Source of the DNA: Oegoconia quadripuncta
Lineage: Eukaryota; Arthropoda; Insecta; Lepidoptera; Autostichidae
Assembly: GCA_949316235.1 (NCBI GenBank)
Contig: OX438741.1
Span: 25,239,324-25,303,323, forward strand
Reading direction: 5' to 3'
Length of the DNA: 64,000 nt
A program made the translations under genes and the position numbers. Position 1 is the first letter of the stretch; each line of letters starts with the position of its first letter. Positions 32,054-41,402 of this stretch are shown piece after piece. The notes under the pieces are model-generated. The model was not told where the DNA came from, searched no databases, and saw only the letters and a program-made list of their open reading frames with translations.

Positions 32054-34937
32054 CTAATCGAGAGTCGATGATGAGTCAGGGGTGACAAGTGCCCCTGACT
32101 CATCTGTGGCCGCCAGGAGGCAAGCCAGATCGGATGTGAGTTTGTTGGGTGGGTCGGTGAGGACGTTCCTAGGACGCCGGACTTGATAGAGAGAGGTTGA
32201 TGAGGGGGTAGGGTAGACTGCTGACCCTCTTATTAACGGATTTGGGTGTTCGGTAGCTGATTTGAAAAAGGATTCGGTGAGGGTTTTCAAAAACTGTTGG
32301 ATTGATGGTAAATCTATGTCACGGTGAAGGTCAGCATTTCTGACGCACCAGTGGGCGTTCAGTGCTCTACGACAGAAAAGGTTTTGTACGATTTGGAGTT
32401 TATTTATTGTATTAGGGTTCGCGTGTGCGAAAACGGGGGCCGCGTATGTCATTACCGGTCGGATGCATACCTTGAAGAGTGTTCTCTTATTGATGGGGGA
32501 CATTTTACTACTTCTGCCTATCATACTATTTAGGCGGCCCAGATAGAAGCGGGCAGTGCGAGTCACATTCAGGATGTGAGGCTTAAAAGTTAGCCTCGAG
32601 TCCAGAGTAACACCTAGGTATTTGGCAGTGGGTTTCCAGGGGACAGGGGTACCTAGCATACGGATTTGGGTATCATTGAGATCGAGATGGCGTCTTCTCT
32701 TATGACTGAATCTAATCGCGGTGCTTTTATCGGGGTTTACTTCTATACGCCATTTCCTAAACCATTCTCCAAGCTCATTAACTGAGCGTTGGAGTTTGGA
32801 TATGGTTGACGACAGCCGCTGACCCTTTATATAGAGGGCAGTGTCGTCGGCGAAGAGAGAGAGTTGGACATTGTTTTTGGGGATGGGTATGTCGTTTGTG
32901 TACGATATATATAGTAGGGGAGAGAGCACTGATCCCTGAGGGACTCCGGCTTTGAGCGGGCGGGGGGAGGATAGCACTCCTTCGTGTCTAAAACGAAAGG
33001 TACGATCCTGGAGATAGGATGCTATTGTTAGAACTAGCCTATCGGGGAGACCTAAGTGGTGTAGTTTATAGATAAGGCCTGCGTGCCATACTTTATCGAA
33101 TGCCTTTGCGACATCAAAGAAGACTGCTACTGTTTTTTCGCGTTTAGGGTAGAAACCGCTCAAGATGTACTCGATTATGCGGTGGACCTGTTGTGGACAA
33201 GAATGGTTTGCGCGGAAACCGAATTGGTGGGGTAAAATAAGAGGGGGCTCACCTACTGGGAATAGGTGTTTTCTCATATGATAGAGGATTACTCTTTCTA
33301 ATACTTTGCCTAGCGCCTTGAGGAGGCTGATGGGACGGTGGCTAGAGGGGATATTGAGGGGCTTTCCTGGTTTGGGGATACCTATGACTATTGCTTCCTT
33401 CCAGGCGGTTGGAAAGTAGCAGAGATCAAAGCAAGCGTTAAATATAAGAGACAGTAGGGTGAGTACATTGAGGGGGAGGTGTTTGAGGGCTTGGTTGGAG
33501 ATTCCGTCCGCGCCTGGGGCTTTTTTTGGCTTAAGGCCTTTGATGATGGCTTGAATTTGGTCGGTGGAAACTAGGATAGGGTCTGAGGTTGGAGGGGAAG
33601 TCGTTATACAACGAGCTTCCTCCTCCACCATTTGGACATGGGCGGAGTCATACTCGAGAGTACTGGGGGAGCATTGCGCGGCCGTGTTGTCAGCGAGACA
33701 TTCGGCTTTTTCATCGTCTTCGAAGGCAACGGTGCCATCGGGACGGTTTAGCGGAGGGGTATGGGTGATTGTGTCTAACCGGAGGGCTTTCGCCACTTTG
33801 TAATACGCGAGGTGGGAGGGAGAGATTTCCTCCATGAGTTTACTCCATTGAGCATTCCTCACTTCGGAGAGACGGGACCTAACCTGACGTTGGAGTTGGT
33901 TGGCTGCTTTCCTATGGGAGGGGGTGGGATAGCGAGCAGCTCTGCGGAGGGCTGCATTCTTACATTTAATTAGGTTGATGACGTCTAATGGGAGCTTTTG
34001 ATCTTTGACCTTGGCTACGCGCTCGTTGGCCTTGATCGCAGATTGTATGAGTTGGGTGAGGGAGCTCACCGCATTGTCTATATTTTCAGTGCTATCGAGA
34101 TGATGATATGATGATGATGATGATGAGGGGACATACGGTGAGTCTGGAGAGTCGATGGCTGCGGTGAGGGATGTTTTGAACCCATCCCAGTGGGTGAAGG
34201 TTTTAGGGGTGGCGGGAGGAGGGGTTTGGGGCCCCAGTATCAGTGAGACTGGGCGGTGGTCTGATCCTAGGTCGTCGAGAGGTTCGATCGTGTTTAGGTT
34301 TAGGGAAATGTTTTTAAAAAGAGCGAAATCGAGAATGTCTGGCAATTGGTTTGTGTTATCGGGGTAATGGGTGGGCCAAAATGGACATATAACGTCTATA
34401 TTTAGAGACTGGGTGATGTTGAGCAGCTTAGTGCCGCTTGCATTGGTAGTGAGGCAAGTCCAGCTAGTATGTTTGGAGTTAAAGTCTCCGAACATAATAA
34501 CTGAGTTGCCCAGTAGGAGGATAGCTTCAAAGTCACTTTTTAGGGGTGGAGTACCACTAGGAATATAGATGGAGGCTATAATAATGGATTGATGACCTGT
34601 CATGGCAAGCCTGCAGATAGAGGCTTCCATATTAGTGAGGGGGGGGGGTGGTGATGGGAGAACAGTGGAGAGATCTTTTATAGTAAATGGCTGTTCCGCC
34701 ACGTCCGTCGAGTCTGTCATTACGTATTAGGGTATATTTGGGGATGGATAAGCCTTTACGGTCAGTGGCTTTGAGCCATGACTCCTGTATTAATAAGAGG
34801 TCTACTTCTCTACTGCGCACGAACTCTTTTAGTTCGTTGACATTAGTGCGCAGACTGCGCGAATTGTAGGAGATGAGAGAGACACCTCTTGGTTTGGTCC
34901 GACCGGTACCTAAGGGGGTGTTCATATTTTGGGACAT
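32054..34937 (-). pseudogene. Jockey LINE ORF2, endonuclease-reverse transcriptase, one frameshift
   Basis: Starts 5 bp after the ORF1 stop, at MSQNMNTPLG. The N-terminal endonuclease includes LISYNSRSLRTN, LLLIQESW and, after the break, MFGDFNSKHTSW and SDHRPV. The RT domain has KKAPGADGISNQALK, FFDVAKAFDKVWH, GVPQGSVLSPLLY and the catalytic FADDTALY, followed by a thumb region and C-terminus ending at the stop 32054-32056. Total length about 960 codons, normal for Jockey. The frame breaks in a run of ten G (plus strand, 34639-34648), where the reading continues in a neighbouring frame. A single-base length change would explain it, either a real mutation or a homopolymer sequencing error. 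All catalytic motifs are otherwise present. Confidence 0.9.
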
Positions 34938-34942
34938 TGTAC

Positions 34943-36520
34943 TTAAATGGAGTTTAGTAGGTGATGGTGTTCTACTAGGGCAAGGAGACGTTCTTGGGCT
35001 GTGCGGGAAGCGCGCAGCTTGCGGGCGAGTATTGATATCTCTCCGATATCAATACCGCTGATTGCAGCGTAGACGGTCTGCATGTCCTCAGCCAGGGAGG
35101 GCATACTGCCACCTGGGTGAGGCTTTGGATGGTTTGGGCGTGGGGTGGCTGGAAGAGCCTGAGGACGGAAGACTGAGGGGGGGGCTGGGGTTTTAGGACC
35201 CCAGGGGTTTGAGGCCTGGGGGGGCTTTAGGGGTGGGAAGTGGGAGGCTGTCGCCGGGGGTGGTGAGGGTTTGTGGCCTGCTTGGGTGGAGGCTTTAGGA
35301 GCCTTTTGAGTGGGGCGGGGGCGGGGAGCACGCGGGCAACCGCGGTAGTTGGCCGTATGGCCGGATTGTCCACATAGCACGCACGATGGAGGAGTCTCAT
35401 CGTCACGTGTGCGTGTGCACTCTTTTGTGCTATGTGGCTCTAGGCACTTTACGCACCTAGGGTTGGCGGAACAGTTTGCCGCTGCGTGGCCATAGAGCTG
35501 GCAACGGTGGCACTGACCGGGGTGACCGCGTTTGTGCGGGGGCTCTATTTTTATTTTGGAGAGTCCACAGATGGTGAGTTCTCCTTTGAATATGTCCCTA
35601 GCGTTGGGGACGTTGGTGAGGATGGCTAAGGCCAGTGGGTATGTTCTACCCGTGCGACTGTGCATTTTGTGCACAGCCTCAACGGGGAAACCTTGCTGGA
35701 TGAGGTCATCGAGTATGGCCTCGTTGGGGAGTTCGTGCGGGACGCCACGAAGGACGGCACGGATTTTACGCTCCTCGGGGAGCGCATAGGAGTGGTAGGG
35801 GATTCTATTTTGGGACAGTAACCTCGTGAGGTTCCTAAAATCGGTGATTGAGGGGACTTCTATTTTGATGGCCTCACCGGTGTTGGAGGCATGGGAGTAA
35901 TGCACCTTGTTATCGGTGCAGAGCTTTGAGACGAAGGTCCACTTCGTCTTGTCTCTGAGAAAGACAGGCGGGGGGGCTTTGAGTTTGGGGAGCGTGGGGG
36001 TGCAGCGGGTTGCTGGTTTGGTCGGGGGGGCAGCCGTCTGGCTTGGGGGGGCGGGGGTGGGGATGTCTAGTGACATCAGAGGAACTGGGGAAGGAGAGAG
36101 GGTGGGTGGGGGAAGGGGGGAGAGGGGGCGGGGGATCTCGGTGGCTGAGCTAGGGGGGGGACTGGGGGGTGCGGTTTTGGGACCGCGTTTAGCAGACCGC
36201 TTCTTGCGGGGTTTGACGAGTTCGAATTCGAACTCGAATTGGTCGGGAGAGGGGTGAGCGCCGGTGACGGTGCCATCCTCGGAGATTTCCGAGTTGGAAC
36301 CGTCATCGGGTGAGGCGGGCCTCTTACGGGAGGAAGTAGTTGAAATGGAGTCAGAGTACTCCATTTCTTGAGCGGGCGAGGGGTTGAGTTGGGCGGGTGG
36401 GGCAGTTTTAGCTTTAAGAGCTTCGCTAAAGTAACTTTGAAATGCAGCTTTGTCAAATTTGACGCCGCTGATTTCCAGGAAGGATGAGATTAACTCCAGA
36501 AATTCATTTTTGGTTGCCAT
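34943..36520 (-). CDS. Jockey LINE ORF1, gag-like nucleic-acid-binding protein, 525 aa
   Basis: Start chosen at MATKNEFLEL (ATG 36518-36520), because upstream in-frame codons read into the target duplication and host LTR. Residues about 45-185 are low-complexity Pro/Ser/Thr/Lys with a basic patch KPRKKRSAKRGPK. Residues about 195-330 form an RRM/PRE_C2HC-like fold region (RAVLRGVPHELPNEAI). Three CCHC-type knuckles follow: CHRCQLYGHAAANC (about 337-350), CVKCLEPHSTKEC (356-368) and CVLCGQSGHTANYRGC (380-395). A Pro-rich stretch and a helical C-terminus complete it. Its expected role is binding LINE RNA in the ribonucleoprotein. The frame is intact. Confidence 0.9.
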   Translation of the reverse strand: MATKNEFLELISSFLEISGVKFDKAAFQSYFSEALKAKTAPPAQLNPSPAQEMEYSDSISTTSSRKRPASPDDGSNSEISEDGTVTGAHPSPDQFEFEFELVKPRKKRSAKRGPKTAPPSPPPSSATEIPRPLSPLPPPTLSPSPVPLMSLDIPTPAPPSQTAAPPTKPATRCTPTLPKLKAPPPVFLRDKTKWTFVSKLCTDNKVHYSHASNTGEAIKIEVPSITDFRNLTRLLSQNRIPYHSYALPEERKIRAVLRGVPHELPNEAILDDLIQQGFPVEAVHKMHSRTGRTYPLALAILTNVPNARDIFKGELTICGLSKIKIEPPHKRGHPGQCHRCQLYGHAAANCSANPRCVKCLEPHSTKECTRTRDDETPPSCVLCGQSGHTANYRGCPRAPRPRPTQKAPKASTQAGHKPSPPPATASHFPPLKPPQASNPWGPKTPAPPSVFRPQALPATPRPNHPKPHPGGSMPSLAEDMQTVYAAISGIDIGEISILARKLRASRTAQERLLALVEHHHLLNSI

Positions 36521-36607
36521 AGCGGCTGAGGGGGTGTTATTATTTGGGGGGGAAAAACCTCCCTGCCAAATGGCAGGGGGGAGAGAGAAGGGGAGGGGTG
36601 TGAGCAG

Positions 36608-36659
36608 GAAAGACTTGACCACTCGGTCCGAAGAAAAGTGAAAACCTGCCGTAAAATCT
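36608..36659. repeat. LINE target-site duplication, right copy (52 bp)
   Basis: Exact second copy of 31725-31776, at the LINE 5' end. Confidence 0.9.
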
Positions 36660-36931
36660 CCCGCGAACCTATATTTATACTGGCATACCCGCGGGTCGAC
36701 CGCGTCATCCTCTATCCCCCTCTGACACACTGAATTTACTCGTTTACTATGGAAAAGGTGTATCTTTGTCCTTCCCTAGGATTCCAGTTAACCTGTCACA
36801 ACAAGTTTCAACAAGTTCATGCGTGTCAGAAACCGATTAGGGTGGCCGTCTTGTGGAAATTCCTCTTAAAATATCACGTATTCAGCTTCCTCTCGGCCAT
36901 AGTGTAAAATTCCAAACTATTCAGTTTCTGC

Positions 36932-37186
36932 GTGTACTTTCTATCCGACGTGCCATTTAATTTTCCAATGCTATTCCTGTTTGCAACTCACTCATTCACC
37001 GCTTGGTTTGTCAGAAAACCCAATATGTCCGGTAAAGTTTTCTTAGCATTTCAAATTTCCAACAATGGCAACACCTTCCATAGTAAATATTCGTATACCG
37101 CGAATTTCTTTGCCTTGACATTTTGTTTGTTGTTTTTCTACACGAAATCGATATATTTCAGATTCAGTGAATGTTTCCTTCGATAG
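36932..37186. other. LTR open frame duplicated at 23984-24238 (not a gene)
   Basis: An 84-codon plus-strand frame rich in Phe/Leu, present in both LTRs. Identity between copies follows from LTR identity and gives no evidence of selection. Confidence 0.3.
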
Positions 37187-38097
37187 AGGAAGAATTTCTT
37201 CATATAAAAACCCAAAAACAGGAAGAATAAGTATGGAATTTAACCCCTAAATGGACGCTTGAACTTGTCCGCGGCCTCAATCTGTCACTTACAAAGCGTA
37301 TTTTCCGTGTGATAGATAGAAAATTTCCCAATTTTATTACTGAATACAACAGGTTAGATCATAACCTATATCTAATAAGTCCTATTAGCCTCATTTTCGC
37401 CATTCTTTCGGTTTGCAATGAAAAACTCCATTCACTTTGGTAACGCCTATCTTCCTCTTACTTTGTATCATTCCTGAATAAATTATCTCAGATGTTATTT
37501 GTGGTTTTTACTCCCTCAACTATCAATCTATGAACCTGGGCCCTTAATCACATCAAGAACCCATGGGTTTCAGCTTAATTCATGCAATTAATATAATCTT
37601 ATCTTGGAGTACCTATCCTTTGAGTGGAATATGAGCTGCAGAGTGGTTTTTGTGGGTGGTGGACTACCCCAGAAAGGCTCTTAAGTTAATAAAGAAACTA
37701 ATTATTAATAAGGCTTACAACCATGGCAATTCCCAATCTAAAAATTGTCTTATTTTCTATAATTCCCTAATTAAGTGGTACATAATGTATGTTCATTTGA
37801 TAATAATTTATGAAATTAATTCATAAATCCCATGGAGTCCTCAATAAGGTATTGCCTAACGTTTCCTCGTGCTTACATATGATATTATGACGTAACATGG
37901 AAAATACATGAGGCTCTCGATACAGTAACGCCTGAGTCTACCACACTTGTCCCTGCTTAGCTTGCGTCATCAGCAACGCTACCTACAGTCTAATTTTCGC
38001 CCGACCAAATCTAACATCTCAAATTAACCAACTTAAAAAAGGGTTAATTCAACTATATTTGTGAACTGTATGGCAAGGCTAGGCCTGGACCATTACA

Positions 38098-38355
38098 AAG
38101 CGTATTGACCCGGAAACCCCAACACATTTGGAGGACTGGCTATCTTATCTCTGACAACCGGAACACAACAATGCTATCAACATTGCTGCTTGGCGGCAGA
38201 TTTAGATAAGATGGTGGTAGCTAGCCAGGCGGGCATTTAAAATGCCGTACCACCAACCAAACTGAGTACTTAAACATGTACCCCGCTGGGGATCGATCCC
38301 GCGACCTCCGAATCGTAAACCCAATGTTATTTACATTAAGCCACGGAGGCGGTTA
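38098..38355 (-). repeat. 330-bp SINE, head half, split by the LTR element
   Basis: Resumes AAGCGTATTGACCCGGAAAC through GGCTATCTTATCTCTGAC to the tRNA-like head, with B box seen as GGGGATCGATCCC on the plus strand and CCACGGAGGCGGTT at the end. AAGC is the 4-bp target duplication. Confidence 0.9.
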
Positions 38356-40000
38356 AGTTTTAAGATAGGTCAGGAATATGTAGAGTATCTGTGCTCGAGC
38401 GTACCTGACTGCTTAATTCTGATAAAATTAACTTTATTTTGATTATTCATGTAATCATCACACATCATTACCTAATTAACATTCAATAGCTACAGAGGTC
38501 AGCTTATTTATACATAGACCGCCTGTAACTACGCACACGTTGTTACGTGTTACGCACGAAGACAGGCTGTTGCCTGTAGTAATAAAACCGCAATAAACCA
38601 CAAAAACATCATTCAATCTTTGCCAAGGCGTTAATAGACGCGGCATATTGCCGCAAGGCCAGTGTATGCAAAACGCCATCTAATATTAAAAATCGCTTCT
38701 TGATGTTTTTTTTACCTGATGGAAGTGACGATATTGAATATGAAGTACGCGATCTCAGCAAATGTCTGTGCATTCCGGTGTAGATATAGATACATTTTAC
38801 AGAATCCGTTTCGTCCCTGAAAATTGCTGGAGAGTCGATAGGATCGATTATATACCTCAATAAAAGGGTATAACTAGGTTACTGAGACGGAGAGAACGTG
38901 AAAGCAAATGGAATATTAGGTTATGTCCACGAAGGGAGTGTCACTAATGGATATCACTATTGAGCACTCGGAAGCACTATAAATCAAAGGTATCTCTGCC
39001 ACCACTACCCTGAAACTTGAAATATGTAGGTTCACGTATGTTTATTTATTCAAACATATACCTGTGAATGGATTCTATACAGGTGTGTAAATTTAAGTAT
39101 ACATGGCTTTCAAATATAGGTTCAGCCACAGACAAACTTATAATAAGACTCCTTTTTTGCATCAAAATTACAAGTATTTATTATTAAAATACATGGAACT
39201 TAATACTACCTAATAAGATAAAATTTAATTAAATTCTAACCCATATAGGCAATATTACCAATTTTCCGAAATCAGAGCTCCTAAAAAACAACTAATCTAA
39301 AGATCCTGTGCCACCTCATCACTCAGTTTAAAAGGTGGTACAGGTTCGGCCCGTGTCCCCGAGTGCCCACGATGCTGGATGCTGGATGCCGGCTCTGGGC
39401 CGCCTGAGAAGTCGACCAGTCTGGTCGCCAACTTGTTGTAAAAAGATTGAGCTCCGGGGTTCCAAAGATTTTTTTAATTGTATTTTATAAAATTAACATC
39501 TGAAATCATGACCATCACTTTCATCCGCTAATTCACAACACTTTTTGGGGAATAAAATGTAAAATGAGATTAATTATACAAAATTTTACAAAAAAAAAAT
39601 GATTGTTTGAGACTCTCACAGTTGATATAAAATGATCGTAATAAAAATCCGTTACAATGTTACGTTCAGAAGTATTTATATACTTAATTACTCGGAAGTC
39701 AAGTTTACGAAGAATCTAATTTTTGGAAACGCGGAATCGAGGTTCAAAAGTTTGTATTATCGTGTTGTTTGGGGCTGCGTAAACTAATTAATTAAATTAG
39801 GCTGACGCTGAATATTGTAATTTGATTTGGGAATTAGATGAGCTGGGCACGGCACCCATTTCACACTTTCATATTTGATAACGGATTGTAATCACAGATT
39901 AGTCAGCATCAGCACACATGTAGGTACGGAATGGATCATCATCATCAAGGACTTAGTACATTTGAGGACCTGTTTGGTGTATGTGGGCATATTATGTTTT
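38356..40000. other. Intergenic DNA, no supported gene
   Basis: Short minus-strand frames at 38476-38860 carry no recognised domain. A small GC-rich patch at 39350-39440 contains a triple GATGCTG-like repeat. Nothing else was identified. Confidence 0.45.
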
Positions 40001-40316
40001 AACCGCCTCCGTGGCTCAATGTAAACAACAAGGGTTTACGAATCGGAGGTCGCGGGTTCGATCCCCAGCGGGGTACATGTTTAGTACTCGGTTTAGTTGG
40101 TGGTAGGGCATTTTATATGTCCCCCTGGCTAGCTACCACCATCTTATCTAAATCCGTCGCCAAACAGCAGCAGTTGTGTTGTCAGAGATAAGATAGCAAG
40201 TTCCACAAATATTTGGAATTCAGAGTTAGTATGCTTCCACGTTCGGCCTCATCTTCACTTAACATCAGGTGTGATTGAGGTCAAGTGCTAACCCGTTGTT
40301 CATATAAAAAAAAAAT
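40001..40316 (+). repeat. About 330-bp tRNA-derived SINE, plus copy
   Basis: AACCGCCTCCGTGGCTCAAT, B box GGGTTCGATCCCC, then TAGTTGGTGGTAGGGC, CATCTTATCTAAATCC, CATCTTCACTTAACATCAGG and an A-rich end. A short internal deletion lies around 40165. Confidence 0.8.
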
Positions 40317-40786
40317 ATTTCTATGGTAACTAGGCACACGTGTACTCGAGTTGTGGATTTTTTTCATTTATACTTTTCATATAACTTGTAACGTAAAGGG
40401 ATCACGCCGAAATGTTCGATCAGTTAATGGTTTTAACTGAAACACTTTTTAGTTGTCTACGTACCTACACGAGTCTGCCTAATAATAAAAAAAAAATTAT
40501 ATGGTTTAATTTTATATCGATATCTGCACATCACTAACATCAGCAGTACCACAGATTAACTAATACTTCCTACGACGAATTCTATTCCACGTTCCAAGGT
40601 CAATGACCGCGTAGTGTTGAGATGTGTTTATTTTTATGTAAGATTAATAAAATATTGATAAAAAATAATAACTTTTAATTTTTTAAAGTAATCGCGTTTA
40701 GTCTGAAATCACGCACAGATGCTCTGAATAAGATACTGTGTCCAACCCTTTCGGCTTGCCTTTTGGTTACACGTAGTTGCTTAGCG

Positions 40787-41022
40787 TTTTTTTTTTATGC
40801 ACAACGGATTAGCACTTGACCTCAATCACACCTGATGTTAAGTGAAGATGAGGCCGAAGGTGGTAGCATACCCCCCATCTTATTTGGGGGACTGGCTATC
40901 TTATCTCTGACAACGGAAACACAACAATGCTATTAACATTGCTGTTTGGCGGTAGATTTAGATAAGATGGTGGTAGCTGGCCAGGCGGACATTTAATATG
41001 CCCTACCACCAACCAAAGCGTT
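40787..41022 (-). repeat. 330-bp SINE, minus copy lacking the tRNA head
   Basis: TTTTTTATGCACAACGGATT, CACACCTGATGTTAAGTGAA, GGCTATCTTATCTCTGAC and ACCACCAACCAAAGCG. It stops before the tRNA-like head, as expected for a 5'-truncated retroposition. Confidence 0.75.
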
Positions 41023-41339
41023 GAACTAAATGGCACTGTGTATATGTGCAAACAAAATTTATTATTATTATTATACGATAGTTTGTGATAGCCATACCAG
41101 TCATAGCCAGTGATTGTGATATACCTGCGGAGAGCCTTCTGGAAGGAGTAACAAATCGAAGATTTCAGGTCTCGGATAATACGTTCACATGTGGGTGGCA
41201 TTTAACTAGTAGTTATAGATGGACAATTTCTTCATCGATGATGTTTCTTTATTATACGCCCAACAACGACGCTTAAGGCAAGAGATTAGATATAATTAGA
41301 TTTATATTTTGGTGCAGGTATGAAAATAAAGATCTTGTG

Positions 41340-41402
41340 GAGATCTTTGGGGGAGGCCTTTGTCCAGCAGTGGACCTCTTTCGCCTGATATGATGATGAT
41401 GA
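41340..41402 (+). repeat. RTE-type LINE 3' tail
   Basis: GGGGGAGGCCTTTGTCCAGC then AGTGGACC and GATATGATGATGATG, the usual 3' UTR and trinucleotide tail of lepidopteran RTE elements. Confidence 0.6.

Larger units (their letters stand above)
31777..36607 (-). mobile_element. Jockey-clade non-LTR retrotransposon, near full length
   Basis: 4831 bp on the minus strand: 5' UTR about 87 bp (36521-36607), ORF1 (34943-36520), 5-bp gap, ORF2 (32054-34937, one frameshift), 3' UTR 31808-32053 region and a poly(A) tail (plus-strand T run 31776-31804). It is flanked by a 52-bp exact duplication of LTR sequence (31725-31776 and 36608-36659). Two ORFs, with gag-like zinc knuckles, an APE-type endonuclease and an RT, define the Jockey type. 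Confidence 0.92.
20629..38097 (-). mobile_element. LARD-like LTR retrotransposon with giant LTRs, nested LINE
   Basis: Starts TGTAAAACC and ends CCATTACA (TGTAA/TTACA inverted ends). It is flanked by the 4-bp duplication AAGC (20625-20628 and 38098-38101) inside a SINE. Left LTR 20629-25149 (4521 bp); right LTR 29102-38097 (8996 bp, or 4113 bp without the 4831-bp LINE and its extra 52-bp duplication). Internal region 25150-29101 (3952 bp) has no gag, protease, RT, RNase H or integrase frame. A purine run (AGGGGGCGAC) beside the left LTR and a TGG-starting candidate primer site beside the right LTR, both read on the minus strand, suggest minus orientation. I noted three substitutions between the LTRs by eye, so insertion looks recent. 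Such size and coding emptiness match the LARD class; mobilisation would need enzymes from another element. Confidence 0.85.
29102..38097 (-). repeat. LTR (inferred 5' LTR) interrupted by a Jockey LINE
   Basis: LTR sequence 29102-31776 and 36660-38097, matching the left LTR base for base apart from rare substitutions. It lacks the 408 bp bounded by TCAACAAGTTC repeats: a single copy is left at about 36805-36820. LTR continuity across the LINE is exact when one 52-bp target duplication is removed. Confidence 0.85.

Noticed and set aside
35907..36257. Plus-strand frames across the LINE (for example 35907-36257 and 33564-33803)
   Set aside because: Antisense shadows of the GC-rich Jockey ORFs.
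20629..38097. Reading the 2.7-kb and 1.3-kb repeated blocks as separate segmental duplications
   Set aside because: They are collinear parts of the two LTRs, with the difference explained exactly by one LINE, its 52-bp duplication and a 408-bp deletion.
38550..38612. Short minus frame MMFLWFIAVLLLQATACLRA resembling a signal peptide
   Set aside because: Only 20 codons before a stop; the possible GT donor next to it has no supporting downstream exon.
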